A stretch of 64,000 nt of DNA from an uncultured Croceitalea sp. (GCA_947494805.1 CANLWK010000001.1:62001-126000); one strand, 5' to 3'; shown: positions 55,297-63,612, counted from the first letter of the stretch. Translations and numbers: made by a program. The notes: generated from the letters alone by a model not told the origin.

Positions 55297-56394
55297 GTGA
55301 AAAATAAAACTGTTTTAAAAGGGCGTGGTGCACAACAAAATGTGCACAACAGATTTGAACGTCATGTATATGAAATGCGTGATGACTTTCTGGAATTTTG
55401 TCGTATTGAAGGAGAGGCGGCCGATCAAAACAAAACGGAATACATTCCCGTATTTCCAAAGACCATTGTCAATAAGGTTACAAGTCCCGACGTAGGGATG
55501 GAGTTTTCGATGAATCCGTACCAGGGCTGTGAACATGGTTGTGTGTATTGCTACGCCCGCAATGCCCATGAGTTTTGGGGCTACAGTGCCGGACTTGACT
55601 TTGAACGAAAGATTTTGGTGAAGAAAGATGCCTCAGTATTATTGGAAGCAAAGCTGAAGAGCAAACGATGGCGGGCGCAAACCATAGTATTGTCGGGTAA
55701 CACGGACTGTTACCAGCCTGCGGAGCAAAAATTTATGATTACACGAAAATGCCTTGAGGTCTTTTTGAAGTACCGTCATCCCGTTGGGATTATTACGAAA
55801 AATGCATTGGTGCTTCGTGATTTGGATATTTTAAAAGAATTGACTGAACACCAGTTGGTTGGGGTCAATGTTTCGATTACCTCGCTCTCAGAAAAAACAA
55901 GACGCCTTTTAGAACCTCGAACGACCACCATAAAGAAAAGATTGGAAACAGTACGCGTACTATCAGAAAACGGAATCCCGGTTAATGCCATGCTGGCCCC
56001 GATGATACCGGGCATTAATAGTCATGAGTTGTTGTCTTTGGCCAAGAAGGTCTCTGAACATGGCGCGCTATCATTCGGTTTTACAGTAGTGCGTTTAAAT
56101 GGCGCCATCCGCCAAATATTTACCGATTGGATCAAAAAGGCAATGCCCGATAGCGCTGATAAAGTATTGCACCAGATTCAAGCCTGCCATGGCGGTTCTT
56201 TAAACGACAGTCGATTCGGAATTCGAAGCAGGGGCGAGGGGCACATCGCCCAACAAATACACGACATGGCCAGACTTGCGCGACAGCGTTATTTTAAAGA
56301 CAGGGTTTTCCCTAAGTTGCGTACAGACCTTTATACCCAACATAAATCAGCTTTCAAAGCTTCTTCAAAAGACCAACTAAGGTTGTTTAGATAA
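55297..56394 (+). CDS. PA0069 family radical SAM protein (SplB-like)
   Basis: The radical SAM cluster motif is GCEHGCVYCYARN near residues 77-88. TIVLSGNTDCYQPAEQKF, VGIITKNALVLRDLDIL and NVSITSLSEKTRRLLEPRT follow in the order usual for this family, which is related to spore photoproduct lyase-like proteins. The function is not established. The start is GTG at 55297. The 3' end (FPKLRTDLY...QLRLFR) is also present as a relic at 62373 on the far side of the bacteriocin island. Confidence 0.9.
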   Translation: MKNKTVLKGRGAQQNVHNRFERHVYEMRDDFLEFCRIEGEAADQNKTEYIPVFPKTIVNKVTSPDVGMEFSMNPYQGCEHGCVYCYARNAHEFWGYSAGLDFERKILVKKDASVLLEAKLKSKRWRAQTIVLSGNTDCYQPAEQKFMITRKCLEVFLKYRHPVGIITKNALVLRDLDILKELTEHQLVGVNVSITSLSEKTRRLLEPRTTTIKKRLETVRVLSENGIPVNAMLAPMIPGINSHELLSLAKKVSEHGALSFGFTVVRLNGAIRQIFTDWIKKAMPDSADKVLHQIQACHGGSLNDSRFGIRSRGEGHIAQQIHDMARLARQRYFKDRVFPKLRTDLYTQHKSAFKASSKDQLRLFR

Positions 56395-56451
56395 GCAATT
56401 CTCCCTAGCAGTTGTTTGGATTTATTATCTGGCAAATGGACCCTCATTTTT

Positions 56452-56605
56452 AACAGGTCACCTACAAAAACCTTTTACGGCATTGATAAATATTGTTGTT
56501 TAGTGAAGATAAGAACAATTTAGAGATGAGTTTTTATGGTCATCTCAAGATGAAGCTGAAAATCTTCATAAAAAGAGTAAGCACAAATAAAATCAATTTT
56601 TAGTT
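56452..56605 (+). promoter_or_regulatory. Duplicated upstream region, copy 1 (before peptide 1)
   Basis: It starts AACAGGT and ends with an AAATAAAATCAATTTTTAG-like stretch before the ATG. Copy 2 at 57582 keeps the same ends and the same length to within 3 bases, with conserved blocks (AAAAATATTG/TTTAGTGAAG and GAAGCTGAAAATCT). It should hold the promoter and leader of the precursor gene. Confidence 0.65.
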
Positions 56606-56782
56606 ATGAAAACTTTAGAATTACATCAAATGGAAAATATTGAAGCAGGCTCTTGTGGTTGGGCGGCTTTTTCTCTTGGAGTAACATTTGCCGGAGCATT
56701 TTTGGTAACTGGTCCCGTAGGAGCCGCTTTATTTGCTTCAGCCTTTATACGTGGAAGTATCTCTGTCGCTTTGGCTTGCTGA
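56606..56782 (+). CDS. Bacteriocin-like precursor peptide 1 (GG-type leader)
   Basis: This 58-residue gene starts MKTLELHQMENIEAG, a leader that is nearly identical to that of the gene at 57739. Cleavage after the Ala-Gly would leave a 43-residue hydrophobic core: SCGWAAFSLG near the start and ALAC at the end, so one Cys is at position 2 and one is the last residue. It has Gly and Ala spacing (GVTFAGAF) typical of class IIb bacteriocins. A C39-peptidase exporter at 60189 can process such leaders. The gene was too short for a length-limited ORF scan, but the shared leader makes it convincing. Its target and activity are unknown. Confidence 0.82.
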   Translation: MKTLELHQMENIEAGSCGWAAFSLGVTFAGAFLVTGPVGAALFASAFIRGSISVALAC

Positions 56783-56787
56783 TAATT

Positions 56788-57009
56788 ATGTCTTTATTCA
56801 AAAAATATAGAAAAACTGTCTTAATTTGTATTCTTTATGTCGCCTTGTTCGGTATAGGAACTGAACTATGTCACGTTTTTACTGATGGTTTAAACCCAAA
56901 TTTACATCCTTTTTTAAAGACAGCTAAATTGGATGGCAGTATACTTATGGCTATTGGTTGTTTTTGGGAGTTGTATTTTTCAAAAAGAAGCAAAACCAAT
57001 AATAAATAG
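56788..57009 (+). CDS. Two-TM small protein, candidate immunity
   Basis: It starts 5 bases after the stop of precursor 1 and encodes 73 residues (MSLFKKYRKTVLIC). Two hydrophobic segments (VLICILYVALFGIGTELC and DGSILMAIGCFWELYF) and a basic tail are seen. Its position immediately after a bacteriocin gene and its size fit an immunity protein. The longer open frame starting at 56653 overlaps the precursor and is spurious. Confidence 0.65.
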   Translation: MSLFKKYRKTVLICILYVALFGIGTELCHVFTDGLNPNLHPFLKTAKLDGSILMAIGCFWELYFSKRSKTNNK

Positions 57010-57181
57010 TTTAAAATACCCTGCTCTGAAAATTTAGCTTCATCGGTTTGAATGAGCTTTTAGTTGTCTGTTTTTTATCTCTAAGTGAGGGGTCTCACCT
57101 TATTTATAGCTTTTTTTAGTTTATAAAGAACAGCCAATGGAATGCGAAGGGGGTTTTTATGAATGAACTGACTTCAAACGG

Positions 57182-57466
57182 ATGAAACATATCATTTCTA
57201 TTTTGAGAGAAATCATAAAAAATGATGATTTGTCAATTAAGTCAAGAGGAAAAAAAGTGATTATAAAGAGCGGGGCTATCTTTACCATTGTTTTAAAGCA
57301 GGAGGCACCTCATAGTTTTGATGTTTATCACAATTGGAATCTTGGATTTTTAGGTAAGAAGATTTTAAAACATCAGCACGAAAAACTTGACAATACTTTA
57401 TGGCAAATAAATAAGGTGTTGCAACAAAATGGATATACAGTCACCCCCATATTAAAGCATTTTTAG
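57182..57466 (+). CDS. Small protein in bacteriocin island, unknown
   Basis: The protein has 94 residues, mostly basic and soluble (MKHIISILREIIKNDDLSIKSRGKK), with a weak beta-hairpin pattern (GAIFTIVLKQEAPHSFDVYHNWN). No motif is recognised. It lies between the two precursor units, so a regulatory or immunity role is possible but unproved. Confidence 0.55.
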   Translation: MKHIISILREIIKNDDLSIKSRGKKVIIKSGAIFTIVLKQEAPHSFDVYHNWNLGFLGKKILKHQHEKLDNTLWQINKVLQQNGYTVTPILKHF

Positions 57467-57581
57467 GCAGTGCCTAGACATACTCTTGAATAGACTACGC
57501 ATTTTTTTTGAAGGAAAAGACTAGTTATCAAACACTACTATAATTTTAACACTGAAAAACTACTGTTTGACTTTGACTTTC

Positions 57582-57738
57582 AACAGGTGACTCAGAAAAG
57601 GCTTTTGTGCTATTCAAAAATTCTATTGCTTAGCGGAAGCAAGGTTTTTCAATGAGATAGTAGTCTTTTGTGATAATCTCGCGAGAGGAAGCCGAAAATC
57701 TCAAAGCGAGTAGGCATAAATCAAATCAAGTTTTAATT
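57582..57738 (+). promoter_or_regulatory. Duplicated upstream region, copy 2 (before peptide 2)
   Basis: It matches copy 1 at its ends (AACAGGT, and AAATCAAATCAAGTTTTAAT before the ATG) and has related internal blocks (GAAGCCGAAAATCT, ATTGCTTAGCGG). It contains a CTCGCGAG palindrome that copy 1 lacks. Confidence 0.65.
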
Positions 57739-57924
57739 ATGAAGACTTTAGAATTACATCAAATGGAAAATGTTGAAGGCGGGTACGAATGTTCAGGATT
57801 GGCAGCAGGCCTAAAAGGAGCTGGCTATATTTTTAGCGTATCAGCTTGGTGGACTGGTGCTGGAGGTGGAATTGGTTTGGCACTAGTGACAGCCGGATAT
57901 ATTGCGCAAGCGGCGGGGTGTTAA
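57739..57924 (+). CDS. Bacteriocin-like precursor peptide 2 (double-glycine leader)
   Basis: The 61-residue precursor starts MKTLELHQMENVEGG, a canonical double-glycine leader. After cleavage the 46-residue core begins YECSGLAAGLKGAG and ends AQAAGC. It contains GxxxG motifs (GLKGAG, GAGGGIG) and a central WW, typical of class IIb partner peptides. Again one Cys lies near the start and one at the end. The frame is open from 57670, but the true start is the ATG at 57739, given by the shared leader. Confidence 0.85.
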   Translation: MKTLELHQMENVEGGYECSGLAAGLKGAGYIFSVSAWWTGAGGGIGLALVTAGYIAQAAGC

Positions 57925-58026
57925 ATCTTAAGCCCTGTGCACAAAATAGGTAGTTTTTAAATAGCTTTCATATATAATCTGAGTTTGGTTTAAAAGTTTT
58001 GACTTATAACACTACTTAAATCCAAT

Positions 58027-58437
58027 ATGCGTACACTAACAGTTTCTAGAGAAAATAATTTTTTTACTCGATTTCGAGCATTCAAAGTGTTTGTTGATGA
58101 GGAGTTTATCGACTATATAGAGCCCGACCAGAAAGTAAAGGAGGTTAGTATCCCATTAGACGCTACCAAGTTAAATATAAAACTAGATTGGTGCTCGTCC
58201 AATACTATAAATTTAAAGGATATAGATATTCATAAAAATATAAGCCTAAGAGTTACAAGCCAAATACAGAACGGCTTATTTATATTTATAACTGTTACTT
58301 TTTTTGGAGGGGGGATATTGAACTTGTTGGGTTATATTAATCTTTACATGGGTTTTGCTACAACATTGCCAATGGCGATAATTGTATTTTGGCAGACTTA
58401 TGGAAGAAAAAGACTCTTGAGAATATCAAAACTCTAA
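58027..58437 (+). CDS. Two-TM protein in bacteriocin island
   Basis: The protein has 136 residues. The N-terminal 80 are a soluble beta-rich part (FRAFKVFVDEEFIDYIEPDQKVKEVSIPLD), followed by two TM segments (NGLFIFITVTFFGGGILNLLGY and GFATTLPMAIIVFWQTYG). It follows precursor 2 by about 100 bases and is an immunity or accessory candidate. No family is recognised. Confidence 0.65.
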   Translation: MRTLTVSRENNFFTRFRAFKVFVDEEFIDYIEPDQKVKEVSIPLDATKLNIKLDWCSSNTINLKDIDIHKNISLRVTSQIQNGLFIFITVTFFGGGILNLLGYINLYMGFATTLPMAIIVFWQTYGRKRLLRISKL

Positions 58438-58458
58438 GTATTTGTGTTGCATATAGAC

Positions 58459-58617
58459 GTGTGTAAAGATTTAAAAACCTTTTTAGAAAGTCCAATCTGG
58501 TATAGTTTAGTGCCAGCTTTTTTATTTGTTGCTGTCTTTACAATTTATTATCTATTTAAAAAAGGAAAGAACTGCATAGGGAACTGTTACTTGAACTTAC
58601 AAGACAGAAATGTTTAG
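58459..58617 (+). CDS. Possible small one-TM peptide gene (GTG start)
   Basis: In frame with the stop of the previous gene, a GTG at 58459 (or 58444) opens 52 residues: VCKDLKTFLESPIWYSLVPA, then a TM segment (LFVAVFTIYYLFKK), then a Cys-containing tail. No ATG exists, so it would be missed by ORF calling. It resembles small immunity-like proteins, but the evidence is only its frame and hydrophobic profile. Confidence 0.35.
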   Translation: MCKDLKTFLESPIWYSLVPAFLFVAVFTIYYLFKKGKNCIGNCYLNLQDRNV

Positions 58618-58738
58618 CATCACATTAAAGTGATTTAGATAACTCTTGTAAAAATCGTAAGTGGGTTGCTTCTCTTTCAAATAGTAGTTTTATCCTTAAC
58701 AATTGTCATAATGACTAAATGTTAGATTTGGCCCAACT

Positions 58739-58975
58739 TTGTTTTTAATCACGGGTTGGACTGAATCAAAGAATTATCAAAAAAAAGGTAATAACATTTT
58801 ATCGGCTGTCTGGATTACGATTATTATTGGATATATATTAGGTAAAAATCTATTCTTTAAGTTCACATTTTCCAATCTTGAAATATATGGTATTGTAATC
58901 TTTTTCATGTGTGTTTTAGGGTTTGAAGTAAAACCCTTCTTAAGAAGAAATAAGGACGATGATTATAATGTATAA
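58739..58975 (+). CDS. Small two-TM protein in bacteriocin island
   Basis: TTG-start frame of 78 residues with two TM segments (LSAVWITIIIGYILGKNLFF and LEIYGIVIFFMCVLGFEV) and a charged C-terminus (RRNKDDDYNV). The start is uncertain. It fits an immunity candidate by position and topology. Confidence 0.5.
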   Translation: MFLITGWTESKNYQKKGNNILSAVWITIIIGYILGKNLFFKFTFSNLEIYGIVIFFMCVLGFEVKPFLRRNKDDDYNV

Positions 58976-59050
58976 TAAGTCTGCATTGACTATCGTTGAG
59001 CTGTCTTTTTTGTTGCAAAGCAGCTGTTAAAACCGAACCACTTTGATCAA

Positions 59051-59677
59051 ATGAAAAGTGTTTTTTTGTTTTCTGCTTTATGTATTTTAAGCTTCTTTAT
59101 TGGAGAAATAGGCAAATACTTTTTAAACATTAACTCGTTGATTTATGAAAGTTTGTCATATCAGTTTGCCCATCAATATGTGGATAAAGTGTTTGAAAAT
59201 GTTCGTAGGTGGCAACTCGTTGGTTACTTGCTAATACCACTACTGCTCTTTATCAAAACCCAAGCAATAGCGGGTGTTCTTGGTATCGGCACATTTTTTT
59301 TTGACAAGGAACTTTCTCATCGAAAACTTTGGAATATAGCCCTAAGAGCAGAATTTGTTTTTTTGATACCACAGCTACTCAAGCTTTTGTGGTTTTACTT
59401 TTATCAAGTAGAATACACCCTACATGATTTGGAAACATTTTATCCCTTATCGCTATTGAATTTTTTTGATGTAAAAGAATTACCATTATGGTACCTGTAC
59501 CCATTACAAACCATTAGCTTTTTTGAGTTGCTCTATATAGGTTTCATGGCATTTCTCTTAGATAAGACCTTAAAAGAAAAAAGATATGTTGGTGTTAAAA
59601 TTGCGTTCAGCAGCTATCTGCCAGCTTTGTTGATTTGGGTAGCGTCTATCATGTTCTTGGTTCTCAATCAAACCTAA
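59051..59677 (+). CDS. Polytopic membrane protein upstream of thioredoxin and exporter
   Basis: The protein has 208 residues with about five TM segments (FLFSALCILSFFIGEIGKYF, LVGYLLIPLLLFIKTQAIAG, and SYLPALLIWVASIMFLVLN). No catalytic Cys pair is seen. The stop is 3 bases before the thioredoxin gene, so it is co-transcribed with it and the exporter. It may be an export or redox partner; I do not recognise the family. Confidence 0.7.
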   Translation: MKSVFLFSALCILSFFIGEIGKYFLNINSLIYESLSYQFAHQYVDKVFENVRRWQLVGYLLIPLLLFIKTQAIAGVLGIGTFFFDKELSHRKLWNIALRAEFVFLIPQLLKLLWFYFYQVEYTLHDLETFYPLSLLNFFDVKELPLWYLYPLQTISFFELLYIGFMAFLLDKTLKEKRYVGVKIAFSSYLPALLIWVASIMFLVLNQT

Positions 59678-59680
59678 TAA

Positions 59681-60199
59681 ATGAAAAACAAAATTAAGGT
59701 CTTGCTATTGGTCTTGTTTTTGGTGATTATGGCCACTTTGGTATTTAAAGTCTACGATACCATTAATACAAAAACCAATACGCAATTGGGTAGGCTTACA
59801 GAATTTGCGATGAGGACAATGAATAACCGAACTTTTTCTCGTTTGGATTTAGAGACCGACAGAAAAAAAATCTTTGTTCATTTTAATAGTCAGTGTGACA
59901 TCTGTCAAAACGAAGCCTTAAAGTTTAGAGAAAACCAAAGTGATTTAAAAATGTTTCAAATTCTCTTTGTGTCTACAGAACAACCTGATATGATAGTCCA
60001 ATTTGCATCGGACTATGAGTTGCTCAAGGTTGAAAACATCACCTTTTTGTATGACCAAGACAAGGAGTTCGAAAAATGGACAAATAGTTCGCGAGTACCT
60101 TACATTTTGGTGTATGATGAACATGACGTTTTAATCTATAAGCACAAAGGGATAACTGATTTTGCTGAACTTTTGAAAGTTTTAGAGCGTGCAGATTAA
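59681..60199 (+). CDS. Membrane-anchored thioredoxin-fold protein
   Basis: An N-terminal TM anchor (VLLLVLFLVIMATLVFKV) places the domain in the periplasm. The redox motif is CDIC in FVHFNSQCDICQNEA, and the cis-Pro loop is SSRVPYILVYD. At 172 residues this is a TlpA/redoxin-like domain. Because both precursors carry two Cys, a dedicated role in forming or shuffling their disulfide is a strong inference. Its last 11 bases overlap the start of the exporter gene. Confidence 0.8.
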   Translation: MKNKIKVLLLVLFLVIMATLVFKVYDTINTKTNTQLGRLTEFAMRTMNNRTFSRLDLETDRKKIFVHFNSQCDICQNEALKFRENQSDLKMFQILFVSTEQPDMIVQFASDYELLKVENITFLYDQDKEFEKWTNSSRVPYILVYDEHDVLIYKHKGITDFAELLKVLERAD

Positions 60200-62354
60200 A
60201 AAAACGTTGGTGTTACAAAGAGACCAATCAGACTGTGGTGTGGCATGTCTGTTGACTTTAGTGCGCTATTATGATGGTGAAGAAACGCTTGAAAATCTGA
60301 GGATTAAAAGTGGCACATCGCAAAGAGGAACATCTTTGTTGGGTTTATATCAGGCTGCCAATTCCATAGGTTTTACTGCCCAAGGTTGTGAATCGGATAT
60401 CGATACTCTAGTAGCGCACTCAAGTCCTGTAATCCTTCATGTAATAATGGAAGGCATTCGACAACATTATGTCGTTTGTTATGGCTATCAAAATGACGAG
60501 TTTATTATTGGAGACCCCGCAAAAGGAATCTTAAGATACTCAAAGCAGGAATTAGTTGAAATCTGGCAATCAAGAAAGTGTTTGGTTCTTGAACCTAAAA
60601 CGAGTTTTGAAAAAAGGACTGAAGTCGGCAAACAAAGAAAAAAATGGTTTCTAAACGTATTAAAACCTGACTATCGCCTGCTGGGCATTAGCGTTGGCCT
60701 AGGAATTGGAATTGCACTGTTGAGCATGGCTATGTCAATTTTTTCACAAAAACTAATAGACGATATTTTACCCTCTAAGGCCACTGAAAAGCTGATTACA
60801 GGTATTGCTTTGCTAGGGTTTATACTATTGGTTAGGGTTTCCTTGAACGGGTTACGCTCTTTTTTTTTAATACAACAGACCAAAGATTTCAATAATCGGA
60901 TAATAGACCAGTTTTACACGTCACTTCTTCATTTGCCAAAACTGTTTTTTGACACTAGAAAGATAGGTGATATGGTGGCTCGTTTAAACGATACAAATAG
61001 AATTCAAAAGGTAATACAGCACGTTGCGAGCAATTTTGTTATAGACCTTTTGATTGCACTGGTGTCTCTAAGTTTCTTATATTACTACTCTTGGCAAGTA
61101 GGTATTATTGCTAGTATAAGCCTGCCAGTGTACTTTCTTCTGATATATACATACAACACCCCGATTATCAATGCCCAAAAGATGGTAATGCAGAACTATT
61201 CATTTACTGAGAGTAATTATATCAGCTCAATAAAAGGTATTGCAGAAGTCAAAGCATATAATCGTCAAAATGTTTTTCGAAAGATGAACCAGCATATTTA
61301 CGGGCGTTTACAGGAAAGCATCTTAGGTTTAGGTAAGATCAATATGTTTTTAGGAATTTGGTCAGGTCTAACCGCGGTCATTATTATTGTGGCCATACTA
61401 TCGTATACCTCATATAGAGTCTTGGTCGGCCAGATGGAGTTGGGCAAGTTAATGGCCATTTTGGGAATAACGGGAACATTACTGCCGTCTGTAGCGAACC
61501 TTGCTTTGGTTTCCATTTCTATTAATGAAGGCAAGGTCGCTTTTTCGAGAATGTTTGAGTTCACCAATTTAAAGAAAGAAAAGTCAGGCTCGAAAACACT
61601 TAAAAGCTTTGGTTCATTTGAGATGAAAGATGTTTCATTCCGATATGCCGGACGAAAACAACTTTTAAAAGAAATTAACATACGAGCGACTAAGAACCAA
61701 ATTATTGCTTTGATCGGAGAAAGTGGCAGTGGTAAGAGTACGATAGGTAAGATTTTGCAAAAGTCTTATTCCATTGAAAATGGTAGTATTTTGGTCAATG
61801 ATCAAAACAAATTAAAAGAAATTGATTTTCAAAGTTGGAGAAATCTAATAGGCATTGTGCCTCAAGAAATTTCTATATTTCCCGGAAACGTGTTTGACAA
61901 TATAGTCTTGGGAATCGAAGAAGATGTTGAGACAATCACTGGTTTTTGTAAGAAATTGGGATTGGAAAAATACTTCAATGCTTTACCACAAGGTTATGCA
62001 ACACTGTTGGGCGAAGAAGGAACTAATCTTTCCGGAGGACAAAAACAGCTCATTGCTTTGGCAAGGACTCTATTTAAAAAACCGCAACTATTAATTTTGG
62101 ACGAAGCAACTTCTGCCATGGATATTGAAATGGAGCAATTTGTATTAAACCTTTTGAAAAGAATTCAAAACAAAATGTGTATCGTTTTCATAACACATCG
62201 CCTACATATATTGAGAGGTTTGACCGATAACATTTATGTGCTAGAAAACGGTACTGTTTCTGCAACAGGAAATCATAATCAGCTTATAGCTTCTGATAAT
62301 CTATACGCGCGGTATTGGAATAACTTTCTTCCTGAAAACTTAAAATCTCGATAG
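60189..62354 (+). CDS. Peptidase-containing ABC transporter (C39, PCAT)
   Basis: The C39 domain lies at residues 1-135: Cys in DQSDCGVACLLTLVRYYDG, His in IRQHYVVCYGY, and Asp in IGDPAKG. It cleaves GG-type leaders. Six TM helices follow (about 165-445). The ATPase has Walker A GESGSGKSTIGKIL, signature LSGGQKQLIALARTL, and Walker B LLILDEATSAMD. It is 721 residues, with a GTG start at 60189. It should cleave and export both precursor peptides. No HlyD-type adaptor gene is seen in the island. Confidence 0.94.
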   Translation: MQIKKTLVLQRDQSDCGVACLLTLVRYYDGEETLENLRIKSGTSQRGTSLLGLYQAANSIGFTAQGCESDIDTLVAHSSPVILHVIMEGIRQHYVVCYGYQNDEFIIGDPAKGILRYSKQELVEIWQSRKCLVLEPKTSFEKRTEVGKQRKKWFLNVLKPDYRLLGISVGLGIGIALLSMAMSIFSQKLIDDILPSKATEKLITGIALLGFILLVRVSLNGLRSFFLIQQTKDFNNRIIDQFYTSLLHLPKLFFDTRKIGDMVARLNDTNRIQKVIQHVASNFVIDLLIALVSLSFLYYYSWQVGIIASISLPVYFLLIYTYNTPIINAQKMVMQNYSFTESNYISSIKGIAEVKAYNRQNVFRKMNQHIYGRLQESILGLGKINMFLGIWSGLTAVIIIVAILSYTSYRVLVGQMELGKLMAILGITGTLLPSVANLALVSISINEGKVAFSRMFEFTNLKKEKSGSKTLKSFGSFEMKDVSFRYAGRKQLLKEINIRATKNQIIALIGESGSGKSTIGKILQKSYSIENGSILVNDQNKLKEIDFQSWRNLIGIVPQEISIFPGNVFDNIVLGIEEDVETITGFCKKLGLEKYFNALPQGYATLLGEEGTNLSGGQKQLIALARTLFKKPQLLILDEATSAMDIEMEQFVLNLLKRIQNKMCIVFITHRLHILRGLTDNIYVLENGTVSATGNHNQLIASDNLYARYWNNFLPENLKSR

Positions 62355-62372
62355 GTTTTTAATCTTTATGCT

Positions 62373-62465
62373 TTTCAGAAGCTTCGTACGGATTTATATG
62401 AACAGTATAGATCTAATGTTAATTCTCGTGCCAAAGGGCAGTTAAGGCTCTTTTCTATGTTTTGA
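62373..62465 (+). pseudogene. Relic of the 3' end of a PA0069 radical SAM gene
   Basis: The frame encodes FQKLRTDLYEQYRSN and ends GQLRLFSMF and a TGA. It matches the C-terminus of the radical SAM protein at 55297 (FPKLRTDLYTQHK, DQLRLFR) at about 16 of 27 residues. Upstream the frame closes in the exporter stop, so nothing else of the gene remains. The last bases overlap the 3' end of the convergent gene. Confidence 0.75.
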
Positions 62466-63044
62466 AAAACCCGTCAGAAGCCTTACGGTCAAACCAATAG
62501 CTCTGGTGTTGACATTGTTCGCCATCTCCGTCTGGTTGTCAGTGGCCAATTGGTTCAAAGTTTTGCCAGCATCAAAACCGGTATAGGTCAAATAAATACC
62601 TGTTTTACCTTTTCTTTCGCGCCCAGAAAACTTGTCACCAAGTGAAAATGACCAAAAATTGAATTTCTGTGTCGCTTTTTGAGTAATGGCGGTATTTTCA
62701 GAGGATGCTTCATCTCGTTCGGAGGCCTGGTTTCCCCAATGGTATTTAGGAATAAGGGCATATCTCACCGCAGTGTCATCAAGAAACAGCTTAGGTCCAA
62801 GACCGCCTACCCATGAACTAAAGCTTTCTTCAGCATTGCTTCCGAAATAAAATGTTGCATCAATCTCAGGAGCTATGAATTTATAGGTAAAGAGCTCAGC
62901 GCCGGCTGCAAGATTGAAATAGGTATTTGACTTTAAATCACTGTTGTAAAACCCAGAAAATGAGATGTAGGCCTCGGGGGTGCGTATTTGTGAAAATGCC
63001 AAGGTGCTGTAAAGTGTGAAAATAAGGAAGATGGTCGGTTTCAT
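62442..63044 (-). CDS. Exported beta-barrel-like protein, unknown
   Basis: A signal peptide (PTIFLIFTLYSTLAFSQ) begins at the ATG at 63044. The remaining 180 residues alternate polar and hydrophobic residues in beta-barrel fashion (TPEAYISFSGFYNSDLKSNTYF, FIAPEIDATFYFGSN) and end VNTRAIGLTVRLLTGF. It is likely a small outer-membrane protein. No specific family is recognised. Confidence 0.72.
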   Translation of the reverse strand: MKPTIFLIFTLYSTLAFSQIRTPEAYISFSGFYNSDLKSNTYFNLAAGAELFTYKFIAPEIDATFYFGSNAEESFSSWVGGLGPKLFLDDTAVRYALIPKYHWGNQASERDEASSENTAITQKATQKFNFWSFSLGDKFSGRERKGKTGIYLTYTGFDAGKTLNQLATDNQTEMANNVNTRAIGLTVRLLTGFSKHRKEP

Positions 63045-63186
63045 GTTCAATAGATTGTCAAACACTATGCCGATTATTTTTCTATAAATTTATAAAGTGT
63101 TGTCCAAATCTTGATTTGTTGTTCGTCATAGCTATGAAAACAAATTAGAAACCAGTTTGTCATGGACGAACGTAAAACCAATAGTG

Positions 63187-63540
63187 ATGAGCAATTTTTT
63201 GTATTTATTCAGAGGAGGGGACGAAAGTTTCAACAAATTGTCCCAAGAAGAAAAACAGGCCCACATGGAAGTGTGGGGCCAATGGATGGGCGACCTAAGA
63301 GAAAAAGGCCATTTATTGGATGGCCTCCCCTTGGCCGCGGATGGAAAGGTAGTTGAAAATAGGGGTGAGGTGGTCACCAATGGCCCCTTTGCAGAGGGAG
63401 CTGAAATGGTTGGGGGCTATTTGATCGTATCTGCTAAAAATCTAGACGAGGCTGTTGAGATATCAAAGGGATGTCCCATATTTGATTATGAGGGCAGTAA
63501 TGTTGAGGTTAGGGAAATCTTGACCATGGAGGAGCATTAA
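63187..63540 (+). CDS. YciI (DGPF) family protein beside ECF sigma factor
   Basis: The protein has 117 residues: NFLYLFRGGDESFNKLSQEE, HMEVWGQWMGDLREKGHLLDG, VTNGPFAEGAEMVGGYLIV (the DGPF-like block), and ISKGCPIFDYEGSNVEVREI. I start at the ATG at 63187; the ATG at 63157 gives an unlikely N-terminus. Such proteins are the regular partner of group ECF42 sigma factors, and one follows here. It resembles the YciI protein at 25031. Confidence 0.9.
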   Translation: MSNFLYLFRGGDESFNKLSQEEKQAHMEVWGQWMGDLREKGHLLDGLPLAADGKVVENRGEVVTNGPFAEGAEMVGGYLIVSAKNLDEAVEISKGCPIFDYEGSNVEVREILTMEEH

Positions 63541-63556
63541 ATATTGTTTTATGTCA

Positions 63557-63582
63557 AAAAAGCCTGATTTATCGGGCTTTTT
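63557..63582. terminator. Rho-independent terminator after the YciI gene
   Basis: AAAAAGCCTGA pairs with TCGGGCTTTTT (one G-T pair) around loop TTTA. A-rich on one side and T-rich on the other, it can act for the YciI gene. Confidence 0.85.
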
Positions 63583-63612
63583 CTATTTTGTAAACACACA
63601 ATAATCTAAACG

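Noticed and set aside
56653..56787. N-terminal extension of the 56788 gene overlapping bacteriocin precursor 1.
   Set aside because: It is the precursor gene read in another frame; the precursor has a conserved leader and the downstream ATG gives a sensible membrane protein.
57137..57166. A short frame MECEGGFYE that resembles the end of the bacteriocin leader (MENVEGGYEC).
   Set aside because: It stops after nine codons, lacks the MKTLELHQ part, and the upstream bases do not match the duplicated region. It is probably chance.
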